63,799 bases of DNA from Ereboglobus sp. PH5-10 (GCF_029504735.1 NZ_JAQFIP010000015.1:1-63799), one strand, 5' to 3'. Counted from the first letter of the stretch, positions 26,201 to 34,735 are shown. The notes: generated from the letters alone by a model not told the origin. Program-made: numbers and translations.

Positions 26201-27580
26201 TCACTTCACCACGAGCACCATCGTGCGCACCGCGCCTTTTGAATAGACGACAAACAGGTTTCGTCCGCGCACGAGCGAGTTGCGCGCGGTTTCGACACTG
26301 GACGCCCTTGCGCGGTTGATTTCCAGGATCACCGCGCCTTCGGCAAACCAGTCCTTGTAGGGCGAGTCACCGTCCACTTTCACGACATACAGGCCGTCCA
26401 CGCTGCTTGAGATGCGCAGCGAGCGGCGCTGGCTCGCGGTCAGGCGCGTGACTTGCACGCCGGGCAGCAGTTCGTTGTAGGCGAGCGCGTCGCCCGATTT
26501 GCCAAGGCGCACGATCGCGGTTTCGGCCTTGCCGTCGCGGAAAATCTTCACGGTCACCTCGGTGTCGGGCGGGAGTTGCGCGACGTGCGTGCGCAGGTCG
26601 GCGGCGTTTGTCACGGGACGGTTGTTGATTGCCGTGATCACGTCGTAGCGGCGCAAGCCCGCGTTGTCCGCCGGGCCGTCGGGCGTCACGTCGTTGAGGA
26701 TTACGCCCCGCGTGTCCCGCGGCAGGTCGAGCGCCTCGGCGAGGTCGGGCGTGAGGGGTTCGCCGCTTGCGCCGAAATAACCGCGCGTGACTTTGCCGCT
26801 TGTCACGAGATTGTTCATGATGTTGCGGGCGAGGTTTGCCGGAATCGCAAACCCGATGCCCACATTGCCGCGCGTGGGCGAAATGATCGCGCTGTTGATA
26901 CCCACGAGGCGTCCCTTCGCGTCGATGAGCGCGCCGCCGCTGTTGCCCTGGTTGATCGAGGCGTCCGTCTGGATGAAGTCCTCGTAACCCTCGACCTCGG
27001 CCAGGATGCCGACGCGCCGGCCCGTGGCGGAGACGATGCCCATCGTCACGGTTTGCCCGATGCCGAGCGGATTGCCGATTGCGAACACGATGTCGCCGAC
27101 GCGCAACTTGTCGCTGTCGGCAAGCGTGGCGAGGGGAAGGTTTTTCGCGTCGATCTTGATGACGGCCACGTCGGTTTTCGGGTCGGTGCCGATGACGCGC
27201 GCCTTGAACTCGCGATCGTCGGACAGGATCACCGTCAACTCGTCCGCGTCCTCGACGACATGATTGTTGGTCAGGATGTAACCGTCGGCGGACACGATCA
27301 CGCCCGAGCCGAGACCCTCGACCTTGTATTCGCGATTCGCCCCCGGCGCGAACCACGGGAACGGCAGCCGCTGCCGCACAAAGCGCGCCGAGGCGATGGA
27401 CACGACGGATTTTTTCGCGGGTTCCACGGCGTCGGCGTAACTTGCAAGCGCGGGCGATTTGCCGTCGCCGACCGCCGCGTCGTCGATTTTGAGCTGCGGC
27501 AGCGGATTGGCCTGTGGCGCGGCAAAAAGCGATGCGGCAAAAACGAAGGCAAGGGTGAGCGTGGAAATGGCGTGTTTCAT
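26201..27580 (-). CDS. Periplasmic HtrA/DegQ-type serine protease
   Basis: The product is 459 residues. A signal peptide (LTLAFVFAASLFAAPQA) leads to a trypsin-like domain with the triad in TNNHVVED (His), DVAVIKI (Asp) and INQGNSGGALID (Ser). A PDZ domain follows at about residues 280-370 (GVILNDVTPDGPADNAGL). The C-terminal part (from about residue 380) resembles a degenerate second PDZ. It should act as a periplasmic quality-control protease or chaperone. ATG 27580 positions the signal peptide correctly. The gene is followed upstream by the TPR metallopeptidase gene with the same orientation. Confidence 0.9.
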   Translation of the reverse strand: MKHAISTLTLAFVFAASLFAAPQANPLPQLKIDDAAVGDGKSPALASYADAVEPAKKSVVSIASARFVRQRLPFPWFAPGANREYKVEGLGSGVIVSADGYILTNNHVVEDADELTVILSDDREFKARVIGTDPKTDVAVIKIDAKNLPLATLADSDKLRVGDIVFAIGNPLGIGQTVTMGIVSATGRRVGILAEVEGYEDFIQTDASINQGNSGGALIDAKGRLVGINSAIISPTRGNVGIGFAIPANLARNIMNNLVTSGKVTRGYFGASGEPLTPDLAEALDLPRDTRGVILNDVTPDGPADNAGLRRYDVITAINNRPVTNAADLRTHVAQLPPDTEVTVKIFRDGKAETAIVRLGKSGDALAYNELLPGVQVTRLTASQRRSLRISSSVDGLYVVKVDGDSPYKDWFAEGAVILEINRARASSVETARNSLVRGRNLFVVYSKGAVRTMVLVVK

Positions 27581-27675
27581 GTTTTGAAAAATAAAATGTG
27601 AGATGCGCGAAATCACGCGAGGTTTCAATGAAGTGTGTTGAATTGTTCCCCTCGAAACAGCCGCGTGCCCCGCTT

Positions 27676-29226
27676 TTATATTTTGGGAGGCAGGGGTGCC
27701 GGCACCGGTTTGCCGGTTTCCCTTGCGATTTCGCGAAGCACTTCACGCGCGGCGCGTTTGGCCTTATAGTCCGTCCTCGGATCGACGGACATTACCTTGA
27801 TCACCGCCTCGGCGTCGGCGTATCTTTTCAGGCGCCAGTAAATGATGGCGAGCGCGTGGTAAGTCTTGGACCTGTGGCGCATGGATGAGAGCGCTTCGAG
27901 AACCTTGTTTATTTTCTCCACGCGGATTTCCGGGCTTTGCGATTCGATCATCGCAAGCAACTCGTATGCCTCCATGCAATCCGGCGCGAGTTCGAGCGCG
28001 CGATCCACCAGTTTTCTCAGCTCGGTGCTCACGAACCCGGGCATTATGCGTTTCAATGATGAATTTTCGACCTCGCGGGAACTGCGCAAAAACCACACAT
28101 AAGCCAGCGGATTTGTGGAATTATTTTCCACCGCTTTGCGCCAGTATTCGTGGGCCGCGGCGGGATTGTTTCCGGCGGCCCTGACTTCGGCGAGCAATTC
28201 GTAGATGCGGGGATTTTTCGGATTGCGCTCGGATAGTTGCAGAAGTTGAAACTCGGCGTCGTGCGCCCTATCGGTGCGCCCCTTGACGGTAATCAGCTCC
28301 ATTTCATGCTCAAGCGAATCGGCGGGTTTGGATGTTATTTGTTTTAGAATCGACCCGACCGGCACCTTGCGATTCACGACAGTATAACGCCCGCCGCTCG
28401 CGTAGGACTTGAGGGTCCGGCTCAATTTTTTTTGGTTCAGCCCAAATGCTTGTTGAAGCGCGTCGGCTGTCGAAACGCCCGGCGTTTCACAGAGGTTTGT
28501 GAACACATCAAGTCGGTCGGCTTTCATGAGACCGGTGTTCTGGCCGCATATTATATAATGCATGAACACCCACGATTGCGCATAAAACATCCGGGCATGT
28601 TTTGTCTCATTGTAATAGGGGCTATTGGTATCAACAGTGAAAACGGTCTCAAAGGGCAGCCATTTCGACTCTCTGAGGGCGCGGAGGTGCCACGAGGGTG
28701 CTGTGCCAAGCGACACGGTTTCCCTCCTTGATGAGAAAGTGGAAAAAACCTCGGCAAGCCCCTCGTTAATATAAAGCGGAGGACGCAACCCCATGGCCGC
28801 GACAAGCGAGTGGACGTATTCATGGTAAACTGTTCTCAATCCCTCAAAAATCGTCGCGTTCTGCAAAATGATGCGGGAGCTGACCGGACTTTCCATAAAA
28901 ATCCCCGCCACATTCTCGCGAGACTTGCCTTTATACAATGGAAGATGGGCGGAGAACTGTTCAGGCGAGTCAAAGACGATAATATAGGGACGCTTGTAAT
29001 AGGTGCGCGCTTGTGGAAACAATGCGAAAAAGGTCGCTCGAAACTGTTCCAGCCTAATCAACAGTATTTTGGATTCGCGTTCCGGTGCGCAACTGAGCAG
29101 GTCAAAATGCTCGCTGCTCCAACGAAGCCATTCCCCGGATCCATGCGCTGTGTTTGTTGCAATGCCCGCAAACAGCAGAACGACTGCAAGAATCAGGATT
29201 TTCAACTTGGCGATGAGTGAAGGCAT
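27676..29226 (-). CDS. Exported gluzincin-like protein with TPR-type C terminus
   Basis: The product is 516 residues. The N-terminal hydrophobic segment (LKILILAVVLLFAGIATNTA) is a signal peptide. The middle carries TVYHEYVHSLVAAMG with a downstream INEGLAEVF Glu, the HExxH...E pattern of DUF1570/peptidase MA-like domains. The C-terminal half contains TPR-like helices (AAAHEYWRKAVENNSTNPLA; MEAYELLAMIESQSPEI). The substrate is unknown. The chosen ATG at 29226 lies 125 bases inside the 3' end of the upstream glycosyltransferase gene, an unusually long same-strand overlap that probably arose by extension of that gene. Confidence 0.75.
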   Translation of the reverse strand: MPSLIAKLKILILAVVLLFAGIATNTAHGSGEWLRWSSEHFDLLSCAPERESKILLIRLEQFRATFFALFPQARTYYKRPYIIVFDSPEQFSAHLPLYKGKSRENVAGIFMESPVSSRIILQNATIFEGLRTVYHEYVHSLVAAMGLRPPLYINEGLAEVFSTFSSRRETVSLGTAPSWHLRALRESKWLPFETVFTVDTNSPYYNETKHARMFYAQSWVFMHYIICGQNTGLMKADRLDVFTNLCETPGVSTADALQQAFGLNQKKLSRTLKSYASGGRYTVVNRKVPVGSILKQITSKPADSLEHEMELITVKGRTDRAHDAEFQLLQLSERNPKNPRIYELLAEVRAAGNNPAAAHEYWRKAVENNSTNPLAYVWFLRSSREVENSSLKRIMPGFVSTELRKLVDRALELAPDCMEAYELLAMIESQSPEIRVEKINKVLEALSSMRHRSKTYHALAIIYWRLKRYADAEAVIKVMSVDPRTDYKAKRAAREVLREIARETGKPVPAPLPPKI

Positions 29227-30448
29227 GAGGCGGGGAAAGACTGGGCAAAACAAAGCAATTTTCACACGCGGGCGGCAACACCAAAGCTTGGTGCGACGTT
29301 CGGGACTCGAACAAATCGGCATACACTTGCGCGTGTTGCCGGGCGGAGTGGTCGGCGGAAAACCGGCGCAGGCTGTCGCGGTCGATGCGCGCTTGGACGA
29401 GCGCGTTTGTCTCCGCGAGATGCGCGAGCGCACGCGCGAGGTCCGCGGCGTCGCCGGTGCGGAAAAACCAGCCGTTTACCGGGGGCGTTGTTGTGATGAG
29501 ATCACGCGCGCCGCCCGAGTCCGCAGAAATCGAGGGGACATCGGCGTCGAACGCCTCGATTCGGGCGATCGAAAAAGGTTCGTTGTCCGATGGGACAAGG
29601 AGCACGTCGGTTTCGCGGAGAAGCGGGGCGGAGGAGGGTTGCTGGCCAAGCCACGTCACGCGGGTTTCGAGATTGAGCGCGCGCGTGCGTTCGCGCAGTT
29701 CGCGTTCGTAGCGGATGGAATCCTCCGAGCCGTCGTTCGCGCCGATGTGCGTGAAGTGCCATTGCGCGCGAATATACGCGGGCAGTTGCGCGAGCGCGGC
29801 GAGCACGAGCTCCCAGCGCTTCCAGCGCACAATTGCGCCAATGCCGCCGGCGCGGATGATTTCGCCCCGGGAGCGCGGGAATCCTGCCCGCTTTGTATTT
29901 TCGAATAATTTGGGCGGTTCGTTTTGCGGGCAGGATGCCCGCGTTCCCGGGACAATGCATGGCGGCAGGCAGTCGTCCCAGGTTTGCGGCGGCAGGCCGT
30001 AGTAACGGGACATTTCCGGACTCAGGAAAAACAGGCGTTTGCCGGGTGTGAGCGCGCGCGCGGCGTGGCGGTAAAACCAGCGATGGCGTCCGTAATGATG
30101 CACGGTGGCGACCGCGCGCCGCTCGCCCCAGCGCGCGAGCTGGAGCGCGACAAGCAGGCCGGCGCGCGAGCATCCGTGAAAAACGCGGCGCGGATCGGCG
30201 CGGAGCCATTCGCGCGCGGCGCGGGCGATTGCGCGGGCGCGCATAATCGTGCGCGGCGAAATCATCTCGCTTTCGATGCGCGGAAACCCGGCGACGGGGA
30301 GCGAGAGGCGGTGGATGCGCGCGCCGTCGTTCATGCCGAGCGTCATTTCGAAATGCGGCGCGGCGGCGGTCGAGAGCGCGCGGAGAAACGAGCAGATGCC
30401 GCCGCGGTCGTCGTCGTAGCCGAGATAGAAAAGGACGCGGGGAATCAT
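29102..30448 (-). CDS. GT4-like glycosyltransferase containing an in-frame hairpin element
   Basis: The product is 448 residues with a GT-B layout: N-terminal YLGYDDDRGGICSFLRALS, a GIGAIVRWKRWELVLAALAQ donor-domain opening, and DVLLVPSDNEPFSIARIEAF (E-P-F...E in place of the usual EGFG...E). Residues about 165-195 (GTRASCPQNEPPKLFENTKR and onward) are encoded by an 86-base palindromic repeat at 29866-29951 and do not look like glycosyltransferase sequence, yet the frame continues. The last 50 or so residues after YADLFESR are Cys/His-rich and overlap the next gene; they probably reflect loss of an earlier stop. Activity is uncertain. Confidence 0.7.
   Translation of the reverse strand: MIPRVLFYLGYDDDRGGICSFLRALSTAAAPHFEMTLGMNDGARIHRLSLPVAGFPRIESEMISPRTIMRARAIARAAREWLRADPRRVFHGCSRAGLLVALQLARWGERRAVATVHHYGRHRWFYRHAARALTPGKRLFFLSPEMSRYYGLPPQTWDDCLPPCIVPGTRASCPQNEPPKLFENTKRAGFPRSRGEIIRAGGIGAIVRWKRWELVLAALAQLPAYIRAQWHFTHIGANDGSEDSIRYERELRERTRALNLETRVTWLGQQPSSAPLLRETDVLLVPSDNEPFSIARIEAFDADVPSISADSGGARDLITTTPPVNGWFFRTGDAADLARALAHLAETNALVQARIDRDSLRRFSADHSARQHAQVYADLFESRTSHQALVLPPACENCFVLPSLSPPHAFTHRQVENPDSCSRSAVCGHCNKHSAWIRGMASLEQRAF
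29866..29951. repeat. Palindromic repeat inserted in a coding sequence
   Basis: Two 26-base arms, CCCGGGAGCGCGGGAATCCT(GCCCGC) at 29866-29891 and its inverse at 29926-29951, match at 24 of 26 positions around a 34-base AT-richer loop. The element lies wholly inside the glycosyltransferase gene and keeps the frame open. GCGGGCAGGATGCCCGCG-type palindromes look like a REP/MITE-like family; mobility is inferred from the structure only. Confidence 0.75.
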
Positions 30449-30454
30449 GCTTTC

Positions 30455-30555
30455 GTAGGGGCGCGCCTCGCGCGCGCCCTCGTGTGCGAGGGACGGTTTG
30501 CGTGCGTTTGCATAAAGCGGGCGGACGCGAGGGCGCGCGCAAGGCGCGCCCCTAC
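30455..30555. repeat. Large GC-rich inverted repeat between tgt and the glycosyltransferase gene
   Basis: GTAGGGGCGCGCCTCGCGCG and the following 11 bases (30455-30485) recur inverted at 30525-30555 with 29 of 31 positions matching, leaving a 39-base loop. The right arm contains the tgt stop codon (30552-30554). Transcribed, this would form a very stable hairpin and could terminate or protect the tgt message. A related half-element follows ilvD at 42424-42450. Confidence 0.75.
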
Positions 30556-31688
30556 TTGGCTCCGGCTTCGTAGCGTGTTATCCATGCGCGGTGCCATGTC
30601 GCGTAGTCGCCGGCCTCGATGCGCGCGCGGGCTTGCGCCATGAGGTCGAGGAAGAAGTGCAGGTTGTGCATCGAGAGGAGCGTGCCGGCCAGCATCTCGT
30701 TTGACGTGGTGAGATGGCGCAGGTAGGCGCGCGAAAAATTGGTCGTGTAGTTTTGCACTTCGTCGCTGATGGGGCGCGGGTCGGCGCGGTATTTTTCGTT
30801 GCGCAGGTTGATCGGGCCGTCGGGCGTGAAGACGAGTCCGTTGCGGGCGACGCGCGTGGGCATCACGCAATCAAACATGTCCACGCCCATCGCGATCATC
30901 TTGAGCATTTGCGGCGGGGTGCCGAGGCCCATCGTGTAGCGGGGCTTGTGCGCGGGGAGGTATTTTACCGAGGCGGAAACTTGCTGGAGCATTTCCGGCT
31001 CGGGCTCGCCGACGCTCACGCCGCCGATGGCGTAGCCGGGAAAATCGAGCGAGGCGAGCGCCTCGGCGGCCTCGCGGCGGATGTCGTCGTAGGTGGAGCC
31101 TTGCGCGATGGCGAAGACGTGATGGCCGGCGGCGAGGAAACCGTTGTCGGTGGCGATCTGCTTGCATTGTTTCGCCCACTCGAAGGTGCGCGCGACGGAA
31201 TGCGCGCACACGTCGCGCTCGCAAGGGAAGGGCGGGCACTCGTCCAAAACCATGGCGATGTCGCTGCCGAGGTTTTGCTGGATCGTCATGACCTCGCGCG
31301 GGCCGAGAAAAAGTTTCGCGCCGTCGAGGTGCGATTGAAACGCGACGCCGTCGGGCCGGATGTCGCGGAGTTTTGCGAGTGAGAAAACCTGAAAGCCGCC
31401 GCTGTCGGTGAGGATTGGGCCGTCCCAGCCCATGAATTTGTGCAGGCCGCCCATGTCGCGGATGAGTTCGCTGGTGGGGCGGATGTTGAGATGATACGTG
31501 TTGCCGAGAATAATCTGCGCGCCGATTTCGCGAAGCTGCGCGGGCGTGACGGCTTTCACTGTGCCCTGCGTGCCGACGGGCATGAAGATGGGCGTTTGAA
31601 TGACGCCGTGGCGCGTGGTCAGCCGCGCGCGGCGGGCCGCGGTGGCCGTATCGGTTTTGAGAAGTTCGAAATGTGGAACCGTTGGCAT
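30552..31688 (-). CDS. tgt: tRNA-guanine transglycosylase lacking the zinc-binding cysteines
   Basis: Bacterial Tgt exchanges guanine-34 of certain tRNAs for preQ1 in queuosine synthesis. The 378-residue product has the catalytic Asp residues in LTDSGGFQVFSL and MFDCVMPTRVARNG and the base-recognition region YAIGGVSVGEPEPEM. In known enzymes a C-x-C-x2-C set plus a His binds structural zinc just before SRAYL; here the stretch reads DEVQNYTTNFSRAYLRHL, so all three Cys are replaced (Val, Asn, Thr) while the His in SMHNLHFF remains. The frame and DNA are unambiguous. It is otherwise full length. The stop falls inside an inverted repeat. Confidence 0.9.
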   Translation of the reverse strand: MPTVPHFELLKTDTATAARRARLTTRHGVIQTPIFMPVGTQGTVKAVTPAQLREIGAQIILGNTYHLNIRPTSELIRDMGGLHKFMGWDGPILTDSGGFQVFSLAKLRDIRPDGVAFQSHLDGAKLFLGPREVMTIQQNLGSDIAMVLDECPPFPCERDVCAHSVARTFEWAKQCKQIATDNGFLAAGHHVFAIAQGSTYDDIRREAAEALASLDFPGYAIGGVSVGEPEPEMLQQVSASVKYLPAHKPRYTMGLGTPPQMLKMIAMGVDMFDCVMPTRVARNGLVFTPDGPINLRNEKYRADPRPISDEVQNYTTNFSRAYLRHLTTSNEMLAGTLLSMHNLHFFLDLMAQARARIEAGDYATWHRAWITRYEAGAK

Positions 31689-31696
31689 CGAGGGAA

Positions 31697-31735
31697 AGGC
31701 TGAAAGACTGAAGGACTGAAAGGCTGAAAAATTAC
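31697..31735. repeat. Short tandem GACTGAAAGG-type repeat
   Basis: The gap between tgt and the next minus-strand gene contains about four degenerate, head-to-tail copies of a 10-base word (GGCTGAAAGA, CTGAAGGA, CTGAAAGG). The tract overlaps the likely upstream region of tgt. No function is evident. Confidence 0.45.
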
Positions 31736-32199
31736 TTGCGGCTGATGTCGAGGCCGTCGGGCGTCCAGCCGGACATTTGGACGTCGAAGTGGTGTTTCAC
31801 CGACGGGCACCAGTAGGAGATCGCCCACTCGGCGGGCTCGGTGGTGAGCGAGGGGATGCGGATGCCGCGCAGGTCGAAATAACTCCACGGGTTGCTTTCG
31901 TCGTAGTCGCGCTTGGCCCATTTTTTCATCGGGGGAAAAAGGATTTCGCCGATGGCGCTTTGGACTTCCGGCCAGCGCGAGACGAGTTCGTTAAAAAAGG
32001 CGCGTTGCGTTTCACCCGGTCCGGAGTCGTCGGCTTCGATTAGAATTTCGACCTCTCCTTCAACTGGCGGGAACTGGGTTTGCCCCGCCCAGAGTCCGGC
32101 GGCGGGAAAATGAACCAGGGGGCCGAAAAGCGAATCGGTGAGCGTGGGCAGGAGTTGTTTTTGCTTTGGGCGGAAAAGATTTTTGATGAAGTCGAACAT
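31732..32199 (-). CDS. Small protein of unknown function
   Basis: The product is 155 residues without signal peptide or membrane segment. It starts MFDFIKNLFRPKQKQ and then shows a beta-rich region (GPLVHFPAAGLWAGQTQFPP; VEGEVEILIEADDSGPGETQ) and an acidic/aromatic helix (ALGEILF-like AIGEILFPPMKKWAKRDYD). This layout is reminiscent of small proteins built on an immunity-like or DUF6985-like fold, but I cannot support the match. ATG 32199 is chosen because the upstream codons are poor in family-like sequence. It is divergent from the HIT gene; 32200-32365 is the shared promoter gap. Confidence 0.5.
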   Translation of the reverse strand: MFDFIKNLFRPKQKQLLPTLTDSLFGPLVHFPAAGLWAGQTQFPPVEGEVEILIEADDSGPGETQRAFFNELVSRWPEVQSAIGEILFPPMKKWAKRDYDESNPWSYFDLRGIRIPSLTTEPAEWAISYWCPSVKHHFDVQMSGWTPDGLDISRK

Positions 32200-32365
32200 G
32201 ATATTCGGTGCGGAGTTGTCCCAACAACGGTCACCGATGGCAAGCACCACGATTTTCGCGGCAAGGAATTTCCGGGGTGTTTGCAAAAATGTTCGCGCGC
32301 AATCGCCGCCATTGGCGCTTGAACAATTCCGCCGTTGATTTTGTCATCAACCCAACTTCCCCGCC

Positions 32366-32713
32366 ATGAGCAAAACCTTATTCCAGCGCATCATCGACCG
32401 CGAGATTCCGTCGAAAATCGAATACGAGGACGACCAGTGCATCGTCCTCCACGACATCGAGCCGCAGGCTCCCGTGCATTTGCTTATCGTGCCCAAGCGT
32501 GTGATCGCGCGCGCCGCGGAATCCGTTCCCGATTCGCCGGACGAGCAACTCATCGGGCATCTCATAACGACTGCCGGTGTCGTCGCCAAAAAACTCGGGC
32601 TCGAACGCGGTTTCCGTCTTGTCATCAACAACGGTCCCGACGCCTGCGAAACGGTTCCGCATCTCCACATGCACATGCTCGCCCGGCGCCAGATGGCTTG
32701 GCCTCCGGGTTGA
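32366..32713 (+). CDS. HIT (histidine triad) nucleotide hydrolase, HinT-like
   Basis: The product is 115 residues, the usual HinT size. The triad HLHMHML near the C terminus carries the catalytic histidines, and DIEPQAPVHLLIVPK is the family's central strand. HinT proteins hydrolyse AMP-linked phosphoramidates and acyl adenylates. The ATG at 32366 gives the standard opening (KTLFQRIIDREIPSKI). It is a single-gene unit on the plus strand between two minus-strand genes. The convergent gap 32714-32822 has no strong terminator. Confidence 0.92.
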   Translation: MSKTLFQRIIDREIPSKIEYEDDQCIVLHDIEPQAPVHLLIVPKRVIARAAESVPDSPDEQLIGHLITTAGVVAKKLGLERGFRLVINNGPDACETVPHLHMHMLARRQMAWPPG

Positions 32714-32822
32714 TTTTTCGACGCGGGCAGGGCGTGGGTTGGGGGTTTGAACGGGGCGACATGTTTCGACGGGAATCGATGTGTTTCGACTTGGGGGGAC
32801 GAATGGGCGGATTTGCCCTGGC

Positions 32823-33791
32823 TCAAAAATTTGGCGCCTTCGAGTCCAGCAGGTGTTTTGCCTGCACGAGGCACACGCAGTCGCTTCCGTCCTCGGTGTG
32901 CAGCCAGTGCAGGCAGAGCGCACCGAACGCGCGTTCCATCGCGCGGCGCAGGCCGCCCACTTCGATCACGACGATTCCGTGCGGCGCGAGCCGGTCCCTT
33001 GCCTGCGCGAGCAGCTTGCGAATGATGTCGAGCCCGTCGCGTCCGCCGTCGAGCGCGAGGCGGGGCTCCTTTTGAAACTCCACCGGCAGGTCATCGCAAA
33101 TGCGCGACGGCTCGTAGGGCGGATTGCTCAGGATCACATCGTATTTCTCCGCCGGCGATTTTGGCGCGGGCACCGCGTCAAACACATCGCTGCGGTATAA
33201 TTTCACGCGCCTGGAAAGCCGGTGTTCGCGCACGTTGATTTTTGCAACATCGAGCGCGTCCGCCGACAGGTCGATCGCATCGACCCGCGCCTTTGAAAAA
33301 TGATGCGCCAGCTCAATCGCCAGGCATCCCGAGCCCGTGCACACATCGACGACGCGTTTCGTGTTCTTGCCGTTTTGCGGCAGCCAGCAATCCAGCTGCG
33401 CGGGGATGAGTTCCAGAAAATACGATCGCGGAATCAGCACGCGCTCATCCACATAATAACGGTTTCCGCCCAGGAACGCCTCGCGCGTGATATACGCCGC
33501 CGGCACGCGCTCGATCACCCGCCGCCGGAGCATCGCGCGCAAGGCGGTTCGTTGCGCGGGCGCGATGCGTTTGTCCAAAACCGAGGCGTCGCTGTCGAGC
33601 GGCCAGTCGAGTGTGCGCAGCAAAAGATACAGTGCCTCGTCGTGCGCGTTGGTTGCGATCTGCCCGAGCGCCAGCCCCGCGCGCGCATACGCGTCCTCCG
33701 CAAACGCGAGCCAGTCGCGCAGCGTCGCCAGTTGCGAGGTCACCGGCAGCGAGGCGGGAGGCGTCTGTGCGTTGCGCGACGATTGTTTCAT
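32823..33791 (-). CDS. prmB: N5-glutamine methyltransferase PrmB (ribosomal protein L3)
   Basis: PrmB methylates a Gln in the GGQ-like site of ribosomal protein L3; its relative PrmC modifies release factors. The 322-residue product has the SAM motif VVDVCTGSGCLAIELA, the catalytic NPPYEP, and the PrmB-type opening LRDWLAFAEDAYARAGL with IPRSYFLELI. After NPPYEP the sequence (DDLPVEFQKEPRLALDGGRD) agrees with PrmB rather than PrmC. The start ATG at 33791 lies 3 bases from the stop of the rhomboid-like gene, so the two form a transcription unit. Confidence 0.85.
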   Translation of the reverse strand: MKQSSRNAQTPPASLPVTSQLATLRDWLAFAEDAYARAGLALGQIATNAHDEALYLLLRTLDWPLDSDASVLDKRIAPAQRTALRAMLRRRVIERVPAAYITREAFLGGNRYYVDERVLIPRSYFLELIPAQLDCWLPQNGKNTKRVVDVCTGSGCLAIELAHHFSKARVDAIDLSADALDVAKINVREHRLSRRVKLYRSDVFDAVPAPKSPAEKYDVILSNPPYEPSRICDDLPVEFQKEPRLALDGGRDGLDIIRKLLAQARDRLAPHGIVVIEVGGLRRAMERAFGALCLHWLHTEDGSDCVCLVQAKHLLDSKAPNF

Positions 33792-33794
33792 GCA

Positions 33795-34622
33795 TTATTC
33801 TTTCTCATCGCGGCCGGGCGTTTTTGGGGCGCGCACGTGCTCATGGTTGCGGATGTGCTCGGAGCAGTAGCAATACTCGCCCTCGCATTTCGAGCAGTAG
33901 CGAAAATCCTCCTGCGGGTGCGTCTGGCTCGTCTTGCCGCAAACATGACAACGATTGCGCATCATCGGCGTGTCGCTTTGCTGCGCGATCCGGTCGGCCT
34001 GTGTTGCCATGCGCCGCCGTCCCGAGCGAATCCGTCGCGCCAGGTCTCCCGAGAAAAAGATCAGAAAGTTTCCCACCGACGCCACGACCATCAGTTTCGC
34101 CGATAGCCCGCCCGTGAAAAACGTGAACGCGTAGCCAATCCACGTGATCAGCGCGAGCCACTTGATTTTCACCGGCAGGATGAAAAACACCATGATCTCG
34201 AACTCGGGATTCAGATACGCAAACGCGAGAAACAGCGAGCCGCTGATAAAAATGTTGGTCGCGATGGCGTTTGGCGTGATGAACGCGAGGCCCACCGTGA
34301 GCACGTAGCCGCAGAGCAAAAACAAGTTGAAGCGCACCTCGCCCCAATAATGCTCCAGCGCCGAGCCGAACAAATAAATCATGTAAAGCGCAAACGCGGC
34401 CCAGAACGGGCTGAACGTGGGCGGAAAAAACGCGAACGTGATCAGCCTCCACCATTCGCCGCGGAGCACGGCCGCCGGCATGAGCACGCAATCCTCCCAA
34501 GCGAAAATGCCGAGAAACCTGATCGCAACCAGCATTAACAACTGCCCCGCCACGATGATGAGCGTGAGGTGTGGAATTGCGAAAGGTTCGAGCCGTCGCT
34601 CGATGCGGTTAAGCCAGGACAT
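33795..34622 (-). CDS. Rhomboid/Derlin-like membrane protein with C-terminal zinc-binding tail
   Basis: The product is 275 residues. Six hydrophobic helices span about residues 20-195, with EWWRLITFAFFP and a GSALEHYWGEVRFNLFLLCG loop resembling the rhomboid core. The expected catalytic GxSG Ser and the later His are not visible, so it is probably a non-proteolytic rhomboid relative (Derlin-like). The tail carries CHVCG and CSKCEGEYCYCSEH, enough Cys/His to bind one or two zinc ions. ATG 34622 (MSWLNRIE) starts just before helix 1. The function is unknown; its 3' neighbour is prmB. Confidence 0.7.
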   Translation of the reverse strand: MSWLNRIERRLEPFAIPHLTLIIVAGQLLMLVAIRFLGIFAWEDCVLMPAAVLRGEWWRLITFAFFPPTFSPFWAAFALYMIYLFGSALEHYWGEVRFNLFLLCGYVLTVGLAFITPNAIATNIFISGSLFLAFAYLNPEFEIMVFFILPVKIKWLALITWIGYAFTFFTGGLSAKLMVVASVGNFLIFFSGDLARRIRSGRRRMATQADRIAQQSDTPMMRNRCHVCGKTSQTHPQEDFRYCSKCEGEYCYCSEHIRNHEHVRAPKTPGRDEKE

Positions 34623-34685
34623 GAGGCAGCTGTTTTGATGCGTGTTGCGCGGTCTGCCAAGCAATCATGTTGATGCCAAAAAAAA

Positions 34686-34708
34686 GCCGGACTCAATTTG
34701 AGTCCGGC
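34686..34708 (-). terminator. Intrinsic terminator of the ribonucleotide reductase gene
   Basis: An 11-bp perfect stem (GCCGGACTCAA / TTGAGTCCGGC) with a minimal loop lies 27 bases after the stop. On the minus strand it is followed by eight Ts (34678-34685 on the plus strand are A). It separates nrdJ from the rhomboid-like gene. Confidence 0.88.
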
Positions 34709-34735
34709 CTTTTGGGCGTAGTGTGATGTTACGTT

